Assembly (NCBI GenBank): GCA_004369085.1
Contig: ML210152.1
Span: 1-64,000 of the forward strand
DNA length: 64,000 nt
Source of the DNA: Coprinopsis marcescibilis
Lineage: Eukaryota; Basidiomycota; Agaricomycetes; Agaricales; Psathyrellaceae
Direction: 5' to 3'
Both the position numbers and the translations under genes were made by a program. Under the pieces are notes generated by a model that was given only the letters and a program-made list of their open reading frames with translations, made no database searches and had not been told where the DNA came from. Shown piece by piece: positions 44,967 to 57,330 of this stretch (positions are counted from its first letter, which is position 1; the number at the start of each line of letters is the position of its first letter).

Positions 44967-47023
44967 ATGGAATCAAGGCTGACTTTGAGGGCTTTATCTA
45001 AAACTTCGAGAGCCGTAGGACGTTGTTTAATCCAAAATCCGGAGACCGACACAGACACCAGGAAAACATCTCACAAGCATCAATTCAATCATGGATCTAT
45101 CTCTGGAACACCACGCATGGGAAGAACATATTTGGGGACCCTCATTCGTCTCCGATCGAACTTCCTCCGACATTGTTGCCATTTGTCGCAATCCCAATGC
45201 GTTTTGAAACTGAACTTGAATTTACGCGACTATTACCACAATAGCCGGCGTTCGATTGTAATAAGCCCTCCTTCGCCACCAGTTCTTCTGAACAGGTAAT
45301 TCCGTCCAGCTTCTCATTCCCTCGCTGTTCGTTGAGAGACTTCTTGCTTGCAACTCCATAGAGACTCTGACGACTTGCGTTCCTGGAGCGAAATTAACGA
45401 TCAAGAACTACTCGAAATGAAACTAGAGTCAGTACCGTGTCTCCTTCACCGTGTCTGGCTGTAAATCTTTTACTCGCCCACGCAATGTCCCAATTGTTGT
45501 GTGGAGGGGACGCGAGAGTCGTGACTTACGTTTCTCTCCATTCAGGCCAGACTTTGGACCGAACAATGTCAACTTTCCGCCGTTGCCTCAGATTATGAAC
45601 CCCTACATCGAGCAGCAGGTGTTCACACACCGAAGTTATCACGCTCGGCCGACAAATGTATTCGAAGATCATCCTGACGACCTGAGTCCTGACAATGAGC
45701 GGTAGAGCCATCCTCGGGAGCCTCATGCCTCGTTACTAACTACCTCAACTTCAGGTACGAGCATCTGGGGGACACCGTTGTTGGTCTTATCGTCACGAAT
45801 CTTATCCTTGATATGTTCCCCGGTCTTCGAGTGGGTCCATCGACTGTGAGTGTGGCGATTGAATACATGTACCTTTGCCGACTTCTTGAACAGAAAATTC
45901 GTTCACTTGTTGTCGGGAACACCAATCTTGCCGAGATGTAGGTCTTAGTGCACCCTGCCTCTCGAACTCAGCGCCTCTGACAAGGCGCAATTGCCGTTCG
46001 CCAGATCCAAGAGATACAGACTTCCAGACCGGCTAAGGCTTCACCACGCACAAGCCATTACTTTACGAGCATCCACCAACATCCAAGGTGAGTGATTGTG
46101 ACCAACTTTTTGATCTTCTCTCCCCCGGAATTGAATATGTGGGACTGTGAACGAGGCACTGATTGGCATTTTCTTCTGTGATTTCGCTTCTTTATTCTCT
46201 GCCGACACCTTCTCTTTCTTGCTCTCCGGTGACTTCCCGAATTCCTTGTCAAATTCAGCGGACGTTTTCGAGGTATGTAAATCTCCCCCATTCATCTAGG
46301 CATCTGTGTCTTACTCACATATCCGCACTTCTTTTCGATCCTTTTCGATCCTTATCATATGTACAATGACCTTACCTGTCCAATCACTTCAATGTGACAA
46401 ACCCATAACGCAACAACTAGTCGTTCGTAGGCGGATTATTCCGTGATCAGGGCCTCAGTGCTGTACAGCGCTGGCTTAACCCACTCCTACGGCCTTTCGC
46501 TAAGGAAGCGTACATGTGCGTCAGGAAGCAGCATAGTCTTCCGCCCCTCCCTCCCTCAAGCCAATCCCTCGCCATGAATGGCCAGTACGGACTTTCCGCC
46601 TCCGCTTCCGGTAACGCTAATGGCTGGGGAGAGTCAGATTCCCATGATGATGGGTATGGGGCGGTTGGACCGACTGTAGGCCATCTGGCGCTCTTCAATC
46701 AACAGCTACAAAGGACAAACAGACAGGTTGAATGGATTTATTCGGATGGGCAAGAGCCATTGGGTACCACAACTACAATTGGAACTGCGACGACTCACAC
46801 TGGCGCCACTGACGGAGGTGAAGGCAACAAGGAGAATAAATGGTATTCCGATCCCGGTGTTCCAGCACATCTCAGGATCAAGGGCACGCAGGTTACTCCG
46901 GTCTGGTACGTCAAGGTCCTCGTGGACGGTGAATTCTATGGTCGTGGGAGGGGCAATACGAAGAGGGTTGCAAGGAATGAAGCAGCAAAGGAGGGCCTTA
47001 TCAAACTGGGTATCGATGTTTAG
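44967..47023 (+). CDS. Ribonuclease III with dsRNA-binding domain
   Basis: Class I RNase III, cutting double-stranded RNA in rRNA/snRNA maturation or RNA decay. Several exons join. The RNase III domain holds QQVFTHRSYH, the signature NERYEHLGDTVVGLIVTN with its Glu and Asp metal ligands, and after an intron of about 170 bases ADVFESFVGGLFRDQG with the second Asp/Glu pair; all catalytic residues are present. A Gly/Ser/Thr-rich linker leads to a C-terminal dsRNA-binding domain (TPVWYVKVLVDGEFYGRGRG; RVARNEAAKEGLIKLG). The start at 44967 is in frame and gives a basic, Ser/Arg-rich N-terminus, but an extra 5' intron cannot be excluded. Full catalytic residues argue against a ribosomal mL44-type homologue. 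Confidence 0.82.
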
Positions 47024-47710
47024 GAGGGTTCCCTGTGTTCCCAATCTGTATGGCTCTGATTCTCAAGGTGAGCACAAGACATCCGTCATCGTCCGGTATG
47101 TTTGACAACGCGTCACAGATTAGGCAACCTTCATTCTTTCAACACCTTCGCCCCCACTCTCATTTATGCTTCCCATCTGAACCATTCTCTTGATACCTTG
47201 GATATGAAGAATTTGGAAATTCGACTTTCACCTCCGCATGGCTTCTCTCAACTCGGGCTAGCTTCATAACTAACGTTTATTCGAAGTAGGGGTCGAAGAC
47301 ACGCTCATAGGTCTGCATTTACTGGCATAGACCTACCTGTCATAAATGTACCCTGGAGAGTATGCTTTCCGGATCTCTTTCGCTTATGTCTTAGTTGAGA
47401 ATTGTCTCGCTCTGGTTTGGAGATGTTATGTATGGGGAATCGGCTCGTTAAATGGCTTCTTATGTCACCTTTTGTATTGTTCTTTAATGTGTTGTATCAC
47501 ACACCATGCTTCTATATGTACCCTAGTTTCTCCTGCATCCATTTGTTTGGTGTGGTTTGCTCCTTGGGGTCGGCCGTAGCTTCGCGGGAGCGGGCGCCTT
47601 TTGATGTTGACCTGCCACCGTGCTGCAATCACGCCTTAGTGGTCACTCGACGGACAGCTACCCCCCTGCACTAAGTCAGTAACCAGCTCGACGCAACTAG
47701 ACGACAGAGA
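47024..47710. other. Intergenic between RNase III and esterase
   Basis: A 687-base spacer. Open frames near 47346-47674 are hydrophobic by composition but lack family features, and I treat them as 3' sequence. Confidence 0.5.
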
Positions 47711-48836
47711 TGAGCGACATAGAGCCAACCCCAGTCAATTTACCGCCCATTCACCGTCCGTAGTAAGGCTCAGATTAGGCTCAAATGACGCCCTAACCTC
47801 CCTGCTACTACTATTACTCAGGCCATCTGACTCTTGCACTCGGCCGCTCGCACTGGGAAGGACTGGACTCTCTGAGCAACATCGTCGTACTGTGAGGCCC
47901 CGTTAACATGAACGGCAACCTTCATTTCAGCAGCCAGCTGATTGTGTGATTAGGGGGGATTCTTACAGCAAATCACACGAAGGCAAGACATGGGTAAGTT
48001 GCTAGCCAACCCCCCATCCTCTCGGGCTTTTAGACTCACATGTCCACATTCATTTCCAAGGTTGAATTCCTTGGCCAACTCTTGAGTAACCTTCCCGGAA
48101 GGGAGTCACCGAAGATTTATAATTTTGCTTTTCCCGGGGCAAGTGTGGAGGAGGGCGATCTCGCCGAGCAAGTGTCGAGCATACTGGTCTCTAAGAGACT
48201 TACTCCTACTGTGCATGAGCATCAAGAAAGCGGAGATGCCTTATGGTCGAGCCCCAGGAGAACAACTTACTGTTCGTCTTTGAGATCTCATACTTCGAGG
48301 GCTAACCCCGATTCCAATCTCAGTTGTCTTCATGGGGATCAACGATTGTGGAGGACTGCATGCGGACGAGCTTCAACCAGTCGTAGAACGCGTTTTCGAC
48401 GCCTTACATGATCTTTACACTCGAGCTGGGGCCAGGAGCTTTGTGGTGGTAGATGTTCCCCCGACGGATCGGTCTCCATCAGGTGCGTTTTTTCAGACCT
48501 CATGGGCACGAACGCAGGCTGATTTTTCTCCGAACTTCCGACATAGCAATCAATTTCGAGATGTCCGACGAGATGGAAGGTCGTATCTGCGCGTGGAATA
48601 CTTTGCTAACGAAACAAGCAAGAGAATTCGGAACGACCTACTCTGAGGCAACATTGCTCCTGGTTTCTTCGCACAATATCCTGTCGGACATCTTGGATGA
48701 TCCGGCCAAGTTTGATTTTACAGAGGACGATGTGGCAGCAGAAGGTGGCGGTATCTGGGCAGATATCCTGCACTTGACAGAAGAGGTCCACGAGGTATTG
48801 GCCGAACAAGTACTTATCGCATTATCCGTCAAATAG
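47711..48836 (+). CDS. Intracellular SGNH/GDSL esterase (CE16-like)
   Basis: SGNH-fold hydrolase related to fungal acetylesterases. Six exons (47711-47756, 47823-47892, 47954-47993, 48061-48271, 48324-48482, 48547-48836) give 271 residues in frame. Catalytic blocks are intact: NIVVLGDSYSKSH (block I serine), NFAFPGASVEEGD (block II glycine), YFVFMGINDCGG (block III Asn) and GGIWADILHLTEEVH (block V Asp and His). VVVDVPPTDRSPS matches the family strand after block III. No signal peptide is visible, unlike most CE16 enzymes, so action is probably cytosolic. The first donor (gtccgt) is weak but needed for frame. It probably removes acetyl or other short acyl groups. Confidence 0.82.
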
Positions 48837-50183
48837 CAGCTCGTCTCCAGTACATCTGAAAATATAACGGCCTTGTTTTGTTAATCTCAGCGCTCAAGCC
48901 GGCTACCCTTGCAACACCGTTGGGCCATTGGCGATGTTTCCGGATATTGCAATGACACCCGACCCGGGAATATTCCCGAGCCGACTCGCTTTCGCGAAGA
49001 ATACTCGCACAAGAGTATGGAATCAGCAGTACTGGACCCGGAATAAGTACACATTCCAGCTCAGATTCCAAGATTCCAAGCCATGAGCATTTTTGACATT
49101 GGCTGTAGGGACAATCCTGATTCAAATGGGACAACTGTCGGTATTCTGACTCGAGCAAGAACGAAACTAATAATTTGTTCAAGGTTAGGTCAGATTTGAT
49201 CTTGAACAAGGACAATGTAACCAGAATTTTGGGGGAGGCAGAAACCTGAATGGATTTCTGCCCCAGTAATATATGGAATTGACTTTTCAGTATAAAAGCC
49301 ATGCCCTTTATCTGACCCAGTCAACGAGGTCCAAGACTCTAATTCAAGACGATGGATCATATTTGGATCATGGTGACGCTAGACCCATGGACCAAATCAT
49401 GCACAGGGCGCAGCTCCTCAGGAAAGACAAAGTCCAGGGCCAAAGCAGGCCTATGTACGACACTAGAGCCCCAGCTTAACAGTTCGGTTCGGACGGAACT
49501 TCGACCCAGTGCGGCCAGTGACATGGTTCATTACCGCCACCGGGAATTGCCGGCAACAACGTTGTTCACTGACAGTGGCAAAAGTTGGAACACCGCGATT
49601 CTGAATCATTGTTTTGTTTCAGGGGCACGTTGATCCTAGTANNNNNNNNNNGTAGATAGAGGAAAAGGATCAGTGGGATCAGGAGGTTTACCCAAACAAC
49701 ACGAAATCTACTGACATGCGCGCGGGGACCGGCGTACAGCTGGTTTGTGGTACATACCAATTTGGGCACCTGGTGCTAAATTAGTAACCTTATTTACATA
49801 AAACCATGGCAGTAGAATAGATAGAGTGAGTAGTACTAAGGGCCTAGATGTGTACTCGGGAGGCAATGTATAAAAGAAATACAAGAAAAACTTGGGGCCG
49901 TAGCGAAAAGTCCGTCACTCGCTGACCTAACCAGCAATGCATGACTTGGATTGCCTCTTTTCCTCTTACCAAACGTCTCTGTTGCAAGCACATTGAATAA
50001 CAGAAACCACTTAACAATGGGCAAGTAGAGTCTTTGGCTGGGAAGATGACTTTGACTCACCAATAGCTGTCCGGGAAGTAGAGCAAAACATTGATAATCC
50101 TGGTTAGTTCAGTCATTGTTCAGGGGTCACCATTGGTCACCAACAAGTATCAATCACCAGTATCCTCTGTAGCAGAACGTTAC
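48837..50183. other. Intergenic region with assembly gap
   Basis: A 1.35-kb spacer containing ten Ns (49642-49651). No gene is supported; open frames near 49273-49633 have no recognisable content. The F-box B1 promoter should lie at the right end. Confidence 0.5.
49642..49651. other. Assembly gap (10 N)
   Basis: Ten unresolved bases, probably a scaffold join of unknown true length. Any feature spanning it would be unreliable. Confidence 0.95.
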
Positions 50184-52055
50184 ATGGATATCTCGCAAAT
50201 CGACGAACGAAGCGTTGCATTGCGAGAAGAGCTGCTCAAGCTCCAAGTACGCCGAAACGACCTCACATCCTTCTCTGGTCGCCTCCCACCGGAAGTGCTC
50301 TGCCGCATCTTCCTCGAATGCCTTTCCTTTGATGAGCTGTCAAAAAAGCCTCCAGTCAGGCGGGTCTGGCTGCAGCTCACCCAGGTCTGCCACCAATGGC
50401 GGGAAGTAGCGTTAAACTACCCCAGATTGTGGTCGGACATCTCGTTCGTGTCGGGATTCTGGGCGAGAACATCACTCCAAAGGTCAAAAGCAGCGCCAAT
50501 TACGGTCAACTCGCGCACCATAACTGCATTTCCGGAAGCTGAAAATTCCAGAGTAAATCTCGAAATTCAGGAGGCTCTCAAAGATGCTCTATTCCAGATG
50601 TACCGGATTCAAACTCTGAGCATCAGCTCAGCCCCCGAAATCTGCGCGAGACAACTGCTGCCGCTATCTGCACCTCCCGACAGCAACCAGAAGGTGGCCG
50701 CACCACTCTTGGAGTGCCTCAAGCTCTCCAAATGCGAAATCTTCACTCGTCACAACGAGACCGTCGTAACACTGGACGACAGGTTTCTCAACGGTGGAAC
50801 CCCAAACTTGCGAACTCTGAAAATGGACAGGATCAAGCTCGCCTGGGGACCAATGCGAATATTCGAAAACCTCACTTCGTTCATCTACGAAAACCCCCGC
50901 GATACTTCTCCTCCCCTAGCACCACCATTTATCGAAGCTCTCAGCAACATGCAAGAGCTCAAATATCTACGCCTTGACATGGTATACCCCCAGTTCACGG
51001 ATGCCGGGTTAGACGGACGCGTCGCAAAGTTGCCCGCCCTCGAGCAACTTTTAATGAAGAACGGGAACGCAGACGCTTACGGCGGTCTGCTGTCGCATCT
51101 CGCATTGCCCACCTCCACACGAATCACCCTCCAGTGCTGGATCGCCAGGCGCCCAAACACAGCAAGTGGCCTCCGACACTTGGCCTCGACCCTTTCGTCG
51201 TCATGGTTGGACGCCCCGCTCTCCTCTCTCTCTGGCGAAAGCCCGATCCAACTAGAGTACTTCCGCATCCGCGGGGAGTTCACCAAGGAGAAGCCGTCGG
51301 ATCTGCTGGTGAAAGGATGGAAATCGATGGACTTCGAGGATGCAGACGTTGTAGCCGTCCTCTGTGGAGATCAGCAAAATCAAAAACAGTCCGCCTTTTG
51401 CTTGGATGTCGCGGGGGATTGGCCCGACGTCGCCCAAGACCCTGCCGACTTCACCGACAGCAACCCCAACAACGCCGCGACCGCCCACGACAACTTTATA
51501 AACGAGAACGACGTATGCCCTGTCCGAGCAGTGCCATTGGCGGGTGCAAAGGTGCTGTTACTCGAGGGAGGCATGGAACGCGCGGCCATCCAGAGGTACC
51601 TCGCCAGGCTGCCGTTTGTGCACACCGTACTGTGCGCGGACAAGTGGAGTCTGTTCGAGTTCATCGGCTGTCTGTGTGTGGACCCGGTGTTCGAGGTGGA
51701 CGAGGACCCAAACGACCCCGACCGGATCTACCGCAATCGACTGGACGGGAACGTCAGGTACTTTACGAACATGGTGCACCTCGTCATCATTGGTGTTAAA
51801 TTCAATTCGGAACTATGGGGGCCTGTCCTGAAGGGCCTTTTGTATGCTCTGGTTAATGAGCGGCAGAGGTATGGTGGACAGATTCAGAAGATTTCGTTTG
51901 TGCGGTGTTCTGGCCTGAAGGAGAGGCACCTGACCAAATTCAGGAAATTTGTGAGAGAGGTTACGTGGATGGAGAAGCCGACCGAGGCCTCAAGCTCAAG
52001 TTCAAGCCTTACTGAGGCTGCGCAGCAGGCAGATTCTGTTCACGTTGATCTTTAA
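50184..52055 (+). CDS. F-box protein B1 with leucine-rich C-terminal region
   Basis: F-box/LRR-like protein of 623 residues in one exon from ATG 50184. A short coiled coil (MDISQIDERSVALREELLKL) precedes the F-box GRLPPEVLCRIFLECLSFDE and WLQLTQVCHQWREVALNYP. Then come about 540 leucine-rich residues with repeated LRTLKMDRI-like and LKYLRLDMV-like strands. The tail is Ser/Glu-rich. It is the partner paralogue of B2 (59155-61294): both share QLTQVCHQWREVAL and GGTPNLR. The frame is open 31 codons upstream without ATG, so a 5' exon like that of B2 is possible. It is probably an SCF substrate receptor; the target is unknown. Confidence 0.8.
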   Translation: MDISQIDERSVALREELLKLQVRRNDLTSFSGRLPPEVLCRIFLECLSFDELSKKPPVRRVWLQLTQVCHQWREVALNYPRLWSDISFVSGFWARTSLQRSKAAPITVNSRTITAFPEAENSRVNLEIQEALKDALFQMYRIQTLSISSAPEICARQLLPLSAPPDSNQKVAAPLLECLKLSKCEIFTRHNETVVTLDDRFLNGGTPNLRTLKMDRIKLAWGPMRIFENLTSFIYENPRDTSPPLAPPFIEALSNMQELKYLRLDMVYPQFTDAGLDGRVAKLPALEQLLMKNGNADAYGGLLSHLALPTSTRITLQCWIARRPNTASGLRHLASTLSSSWLDAPLSSLSGESPIQLEYFRIRGEFTKEKPSDLLVKGWKSMDFEDADVVAVLCGDQQNQKQSAFCLDVAGDWPDVAQDPADFTDSNPNNAATAHDNFINENDVCPVRAVPLAGAKVLLLEGGMERAAIQRYLARLPFVHTVLCADKWSLFEFIGCLCVDPVFEVDEDPNDPDRIYRNRLDGNVRYFTNMVHLVIIGVKFNSELWGPVLKGLLYALVNERQRYGGQIQKISFVRCSGLKERHLTKFRKFVREVTWMEKPTEASSSSSSLTEAAQQADSVHVDL

Positions 52056-52535
52056 ATTAGGTCTTGTACGAATTTCACGAGCATCTTACTGGCTCTCTCT
52101 CTAAACCACATCGCAGCGTCGAACCAATTCTCGAAGCCAGAAGTTCACTGCAATTAACTGCCCATATACTACAAATACACAAAACCAAAACGCAGCACAA
52201 CACACAATAATGTTAATCGAGTAATCAGAAAAAGGATGAAGATGCGACTGTAAGGTATTATTGTACATGATCCACACAATGGTCGAGAGAGTAGGCCGAG
52301 GCGTATGTGGGGGAACAGCAGGTGAAGTCCGGATGGATAGAAGATGAAGGGCGGCGTCTCGTGCCGAGAAGGGAATGTTGAATATTGCAAATTTTGTCAT
52401 GCGATTATGTCCAGGGAATACTACTTTGAGCGCCGCAAATCGCAAGATAATAAGAGGCAACACGGGGTACGAACGCAAAATGTGAAACGTGAGCGAAAAA
52501 GAAGAAAAACATCGAAGCACCCCGCATCACACCTC
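52056..52535. other. Convergent 3' spacer, F-box B1 / nucleoporin
   Basis: A 480-base spacer between converging stop codons. The overlapping open frames at 52101-52520 and 52344-52745 lack support. Confidence 0.5.
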
Positions 52536-55500
52536 TTACTTTCCAAAGCTGAAGACGGAGGCAGGCGTTCCAGCAGGCGTCGTGCTCACGTTTGCAGACG
52601 TCGAGTTGTTATTTGTCGGCGTCCCAAAGCCAAACGCACTGGCCGGCTGACTGGGACCACCAAATGCCGACCCACTCTGAGGGGTGGTAGTAGCACCTGC
52701 GGTACCCTTGAAGTTGAAGTTGAACCCGGAACCTCCAGCCGTTGACGACGATGGTGGGTTACCAGCCGGTGTACTCGTTGCAGCCCCACTTCCAAAGCCA
52801 AACCCGCTCGCCTGTTTAGGAGTTTCGGTCACACCCGAGCCACTTGTCGAAGGGCCAAACGAAAACTTGGGTGCTGTAGTCGCAGCAGTAGGCGTCGTCG
52901 TTGTCGTATTGGAGTTACCACCAGCAGGTTTGCCAAAGGCACCTCCTCCACCAGCACCAGCTCCAAAGATACCTGACCCATTCGTGGTCGAACCGGAGCT
53001 ACCACCGAATCCGCCAAACGCAGGCTTCGGCACCTCCTTGCCTTTGTCTTGAGTACCAGAACTGCCAAAGACCGATGACTGTTGCCCAAACGGCGAGGAA
53101 GTGGATGATGAACCGGCCGCAGCATTCGACGCACCGAAACCAGCCGACCCAAACGTTCCAGTATTGTTCGAACCAAACGCCGGAGTAGGGCCAAAAGCAG
53201 ACTTGGGTGCTTCATTACTTCCAAACGCGGACTTGGTTCCTCCCGCTCCTCCAAATGCACTCTTGGCCGTATCTCCACCCGCGTTCGACGTCGCACCACC
53301 AAACGCAGATTTAGAAGCCTCGGGACTCTTGCCTGGAGATTTGGTAAAGCTGAACATCCCAGGGGTCGGTTTGCTCAAATCTGCAGGAACGGGAGGAGCA
53401 GCGTGCGTCTTGTTGAAACCGAATACCGAACCTCCACTTAATGCCGCAGCAGGCTTGTTGGAATCACCAAGCGCACCGCTCAACGATGACGACGAAGCAG
53501 GGGCACCATCCGCGGGCTTTCCAAAGCTGAACTTGACTCCTCCGTTGGCCGCTGGAGCGGTGGTCCCATTTGTAGGTGCCGTATTACTGGCAGGCTGTCC
53601 AAAAGCACTTCTATTGGATGCGCTGGGCTGCCCAAAAACGTTCCCACCAGCAGCAGGAGCACCACTAGGCTGTCCGAAAACGCTCCCGTTGGTGGCGGGG
53701 GCACCACTCGGCGGGCCAAGTCTCGAGAACAATCCACCGGCAGGTGCCGCTGGCTGTTCCTTCTTCTCAGTGTTCGACGGTTGTCCAAATGGCGAGGGCT
53801 TGGCGGCGGTTGAGCTTGACGAGGGTCCGAATGGGAATGAAGACGTTGAGCCGGCAGGAGCTGCAGTAGCGGGCTTGGCCGTGTTCGACGAAGGTCCGAA
53901 AGAGAATGTCGATGCTGCAGGAGGAGCTGCAACAGGGGAAGCAGCCGGTTTCACATCGTTCGACGACGGTCCGAAAGAGAATCCCGAGTTGGCAGCAGTT
54001 GGAGCTGCGGGTGCAGTAGGCTTGAACGCGAACATTCCAGCAGCTGGTTTATCTTCAGGCTTGGGAGCAGTGGCATTGGACGGTGCTGCAGAGGGCGCGA
54101 AAAATGCATTCGTCAACGCCTGTCCTGTAGATTGGGTGGCGGGCGCAGCAGGGGCCGGTGCAGCCGAGGTACTCGGGCCGAAGCTAAATGCAGAGGGAGC
54201 AGGAGCAGCAGGTTTGGAATCTGCAGGCTGCGTGACAGTGATCGTCGGAACCTTGGGGACAGCAGCAGCAGCGGCCGCAGCAGCTTCCCTGGCCTTGGCC
54301 TCCTTCTCTCTAGCCTCTCTCTCCCTAGCTTCCTTGTCCCTCCTCTCCTTCTCAACCCTCTCCCTCTCCAGTCGTTCCTTCTCCTGCTGCTCCTTCACCA
54401 ACTTCTCCCTCAACTGCCTCTCCCGTTCTTGGTCAGCCTTTTCCCTCTCGGCCTTCTCCTTGGCTTCGCTCTCAGCCTTGCCGATAGATCGCAGTTGTGC
54501 CATAGCCTTGGCCTCAACCTCCTGCTTTTCCCATTTCGACAGATTGCGTGGTCGAACATAGTTGGTCTTGTCTGACAGGCTACTACTGGGTGAGGCTAAT
54601 GAAGCGTTGGCGAGAGAAGTAGAAGCAATCCGCCTTGCAGAGATCGATGACGTCTTCTCAAAAGTGTTGATTCGCAGGCCGGTAGCTCCGACAGAGTATC
54701 TGCCAGAGTTCCGCAATCCCTTTGGTCGAATGGTGGAGGCGTCCAGAGGGCTGTCCAGAGAAGATCCGTTTGGTGGCGAGGGGTGGGGGGAAGCTGAGGT
54801 GGATTGCCAAAGAAGGTCCTTGCCTACGGTCCGTACTGGCGTGGGCTTCGGCTAAAGTGGAGCACATCAGTAAAGGTTGAAATGAACATAGGGAGAACGC
54901 ACTGCGGGAGTAGAGGGTTTGCTCTCGGGTTCGGCGGATTGTTGGGGTGTATCTTGCCATGCAAGCAACATTTGATCCTTTGCAGCTTGATACTCCTCTT
55001 CTGTAAGCCATGTCTCTACAAACACTTCCAAGGCGGCGTTGCGATCAGGGTGGACAGAATCCTGAGGCTAAAAAATTGTCAGAATCCGCATCCATACATC
55101 CAATGTATAAACATACCATGACAAACTTGTTTCGAGCCTTTTTGACGAGTTCTTGACGAAGTCGCTGTCCATTGAGTCCAATCTTGTACCGAACACCGTT
55201 GCTTTCCCATTCTTCACCAATCCGTCGGGGCCGCCTGCTGCCCGAAGACGCCAAGGATTCATCAATAGAAATGTCGCTTCCATTGAGGAAATCGTCGTAT
55301 TCGTTGACATGCGACTGTCGTTTGCCTTTCTTGTGCCGAGACTTGCGTAATGTGCCAGCTTCGCTTGGGGTTCCCATTTCCTCATCCTCCAGATCGATAT
55401 CTCGGTCCCGTTTGTGGCCAGCAACGAATGGTCCAACCTCTGATTTACGTTTCGAGAAAGTCCTTCGCTTCCTCCTACTATGTCGATTCTTGGCATCGTC

Positions 55501-56691
55501 TTCTGGAGCGCTATCATCGTCACCACCAAAAGTGGACCCCGCTTCGGCACGATCACGCTTCTTGCCACGAACGCCCGAGGCCATGTCGGGAACCTCGTCC
55601 ATCTCTTCATCAATGTCCATGTCCTCGTACTCCACGACCCGGCCGTTCTTCTCCAATGACACCTTGCGAGCACGCTTGTCGCGGATCCGTTCATAGTCTT
55701 CATCGTCATGGCCGTATGTTCGCTTTGCGGGTCGTTTGCTGGAACTAGCGCGGGAGTGCCAAAGAGCATCTTCATCGCCGTCAATGGGGTCGTCGCCTTC
55801 GATCCTGGTCTTTTTTGAGGGCTCGTTGTCATCAGAGCCTTCATCGTCAAAGCCACGTTTCTGAACGTCATTGTCGGAACTTGTATTGAAATTCTCCCGT
55901 GCCGCGTGTCGTCTAAGCCCCGTGGACTGATAATTGGCTTTTGCCTGTTGTTGTACGGCCTTCCTCGGGTTACTAGCTTCATTAAATGCCGATCTGCTCG
56001 GTGAGGGACGCGTCCTATGCATTAAATGAGGTCACACTAAACAAAAGCACGGGATAGGAAAGGGACAAAAACTCACAAATCATTGGTCCCATTCCTTAAA
56101 TTGGAAGATTGAACGTAGGAAGGCACATATGCTCCGGGTAATATGATTGAGGCGCTACTTCGAAATCGATCTGAGGGTATTTAGAACCGATCAGGGGATG
56201 ATAGACGAAAATGAGAGGAGTGGACCCTTACCTGAGCGATTTCTTAGAGTTTGGTCCGGATGTGAGTCATGGGTGTTGCCTGCAGCCGCTGGATTCTGCA
56301 CCGGTTTGGAGAGAGTTCGACGTTGAGGATTGCCTGATTGTTTCTCCCTCTCTTCCCTTGCCAACATGGCTGCTGCATACGCCACATTGAAGGGACGCCG
56401 ATCGTTGTCTGGAATGCCATGTCGTCGCCGTGTTTCGCTGAAACGAGTGGCACGCGTCAGCTCCCAGACGGAGAGAATACAAGGAATAAAGAAGAAGACT
56501 TGCAGTTTGTAAGACTTTTCCTGCCATGCGAGTACTTCTCGTCGAATACGCACGCCAACAAAGACGCAGACCGAGAGAAGTAGAATATAGAAAAGACCGG
56601 TTGCGGTCGAGAATTTTGAGCCCTGGGCCTCGAGCTTTGAGATTTGTAGGGTTGGCTGGCCCAATATGTCTGCACTCTCGCTGTAATCCAT
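52536..56691 (-). CDS. FG-repeat nucleoporin, Nup1/Nup153-like, with possible membrane N-terminus
   Basis: FG-nucleoporin lining the nuclear pore and binding karyopherins. Exons join in frame from 56691 to 52536. The C-terminal 550 residues carry many FG, FxFG and GFG motifs (FSFGPSS, GGLFSRLG, SAFGQPAS, VFGFNK) and end SVFSFGK. A charged coiled coil (KEKAEREKADQERE) lies before them. A conserved block upstream reads GEEWESNGVRYKIGLNGQ, LVKKARNKF and VETWLTEEEYQAAKDQ, preceded by acidic/basic nuclear stretches (KRTYGHDDEDYER; SRRKRRTFSKRK). The first exon encodes two hydrophobic segments near residues 30-50 and 70-85. If real, this would be a membrane-anchored FG nucleoporin; alternatively the start is the internal MLAREEREK, or exon 1 belongs to a separate gene. 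Confidence 0.8.
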
Positions 56692-57330
56692 GAGCTGGAG
56701 AACGGGCGAATCTGGGGCAGATGGAGAGCGGCGGGAGCGCCCACTGGCGGATGATGATAGTCAGAGCAGAAAGTGTTGGCACCGACACGAAATTGCCACG
56801 ATCATTGTCCCAGTGTTTGTCTGTGCTTGGATCCCAAGTCCCCCTATAAAAGCCGGCCACGCGTATTCCTGTCGTCTGTTGTCCTTTTTTTCTCAACGTC
56901 CACGAATGTTTTTTTTTTCTGGGGTTCCTGTAAGAGTCTGTTTCTGTTTCCTGTGTGATTATACTACCCAGTTACTTTGCCTGGAGACAGTCGCTGCCCG
57001 TGCATTCGTCGCCACTTCTTGTAATCTGGAATATCTATCATAGCCTGGTCCACGCTTGAATGACCAGTACTCGGTACAACTGTATGGTCATTCGAGTACT
57101 AAACCGAGCAGACATTACATACAGTATTTACAAGCAATCTTATGTACTCTATTTTTTGCGAATACACTCTTTTTCTACTCTGAGAAACCGTGGGAACGAG
57201 TAAAATTTATTATAAATTCTCAAGCGATTTGGTCGGCATCTGTGCGCGCGCCAATTGATTCGGTACAAGTTCGAGCTTGCCAGCAACCTCCACGTCAACC
57301 GACCAGAACATCTCTTTCTCTCTGCCCACC
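56692..57330. other. Divergent promoter region, nucleoporin / cytochrome b5
   Basis: A 639-base spacer between divergent start codons. It contains a T-rich run near 56906-56920. No gene is seen. Confidence 0.5.

Noticed and set aside
46331..46352. Tandem repeat ttttcgatcc
   Set aside because: Two copies only, inside an intron of the RNase III gene; no sign of function.
51134..51799. 221-codon plus-strand frame inside F-box B1
   Set aside because: Arg/Pro/Gly-rich alternate frame of the F-box gene, with no domain.
53101..54561. 486-codon plus-strand open frame
   Set aside because: It is the antisense shadow of the FG nucleoporin repeats; its Ala/Pro/Gly/Leu bias comes from the complementary Ser/Gly/Phe/Pro codons.
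55068..55982. 304-codon minus-strand frame overlapping nucleoporin exon
   Set aside because: Same strand as the nucleoporin but shifted frame; Ser/Thr/Met-rich with no conserved segment, while the nucleoporin frame contains the conserved WESNGVRYKIGLNGQ block.
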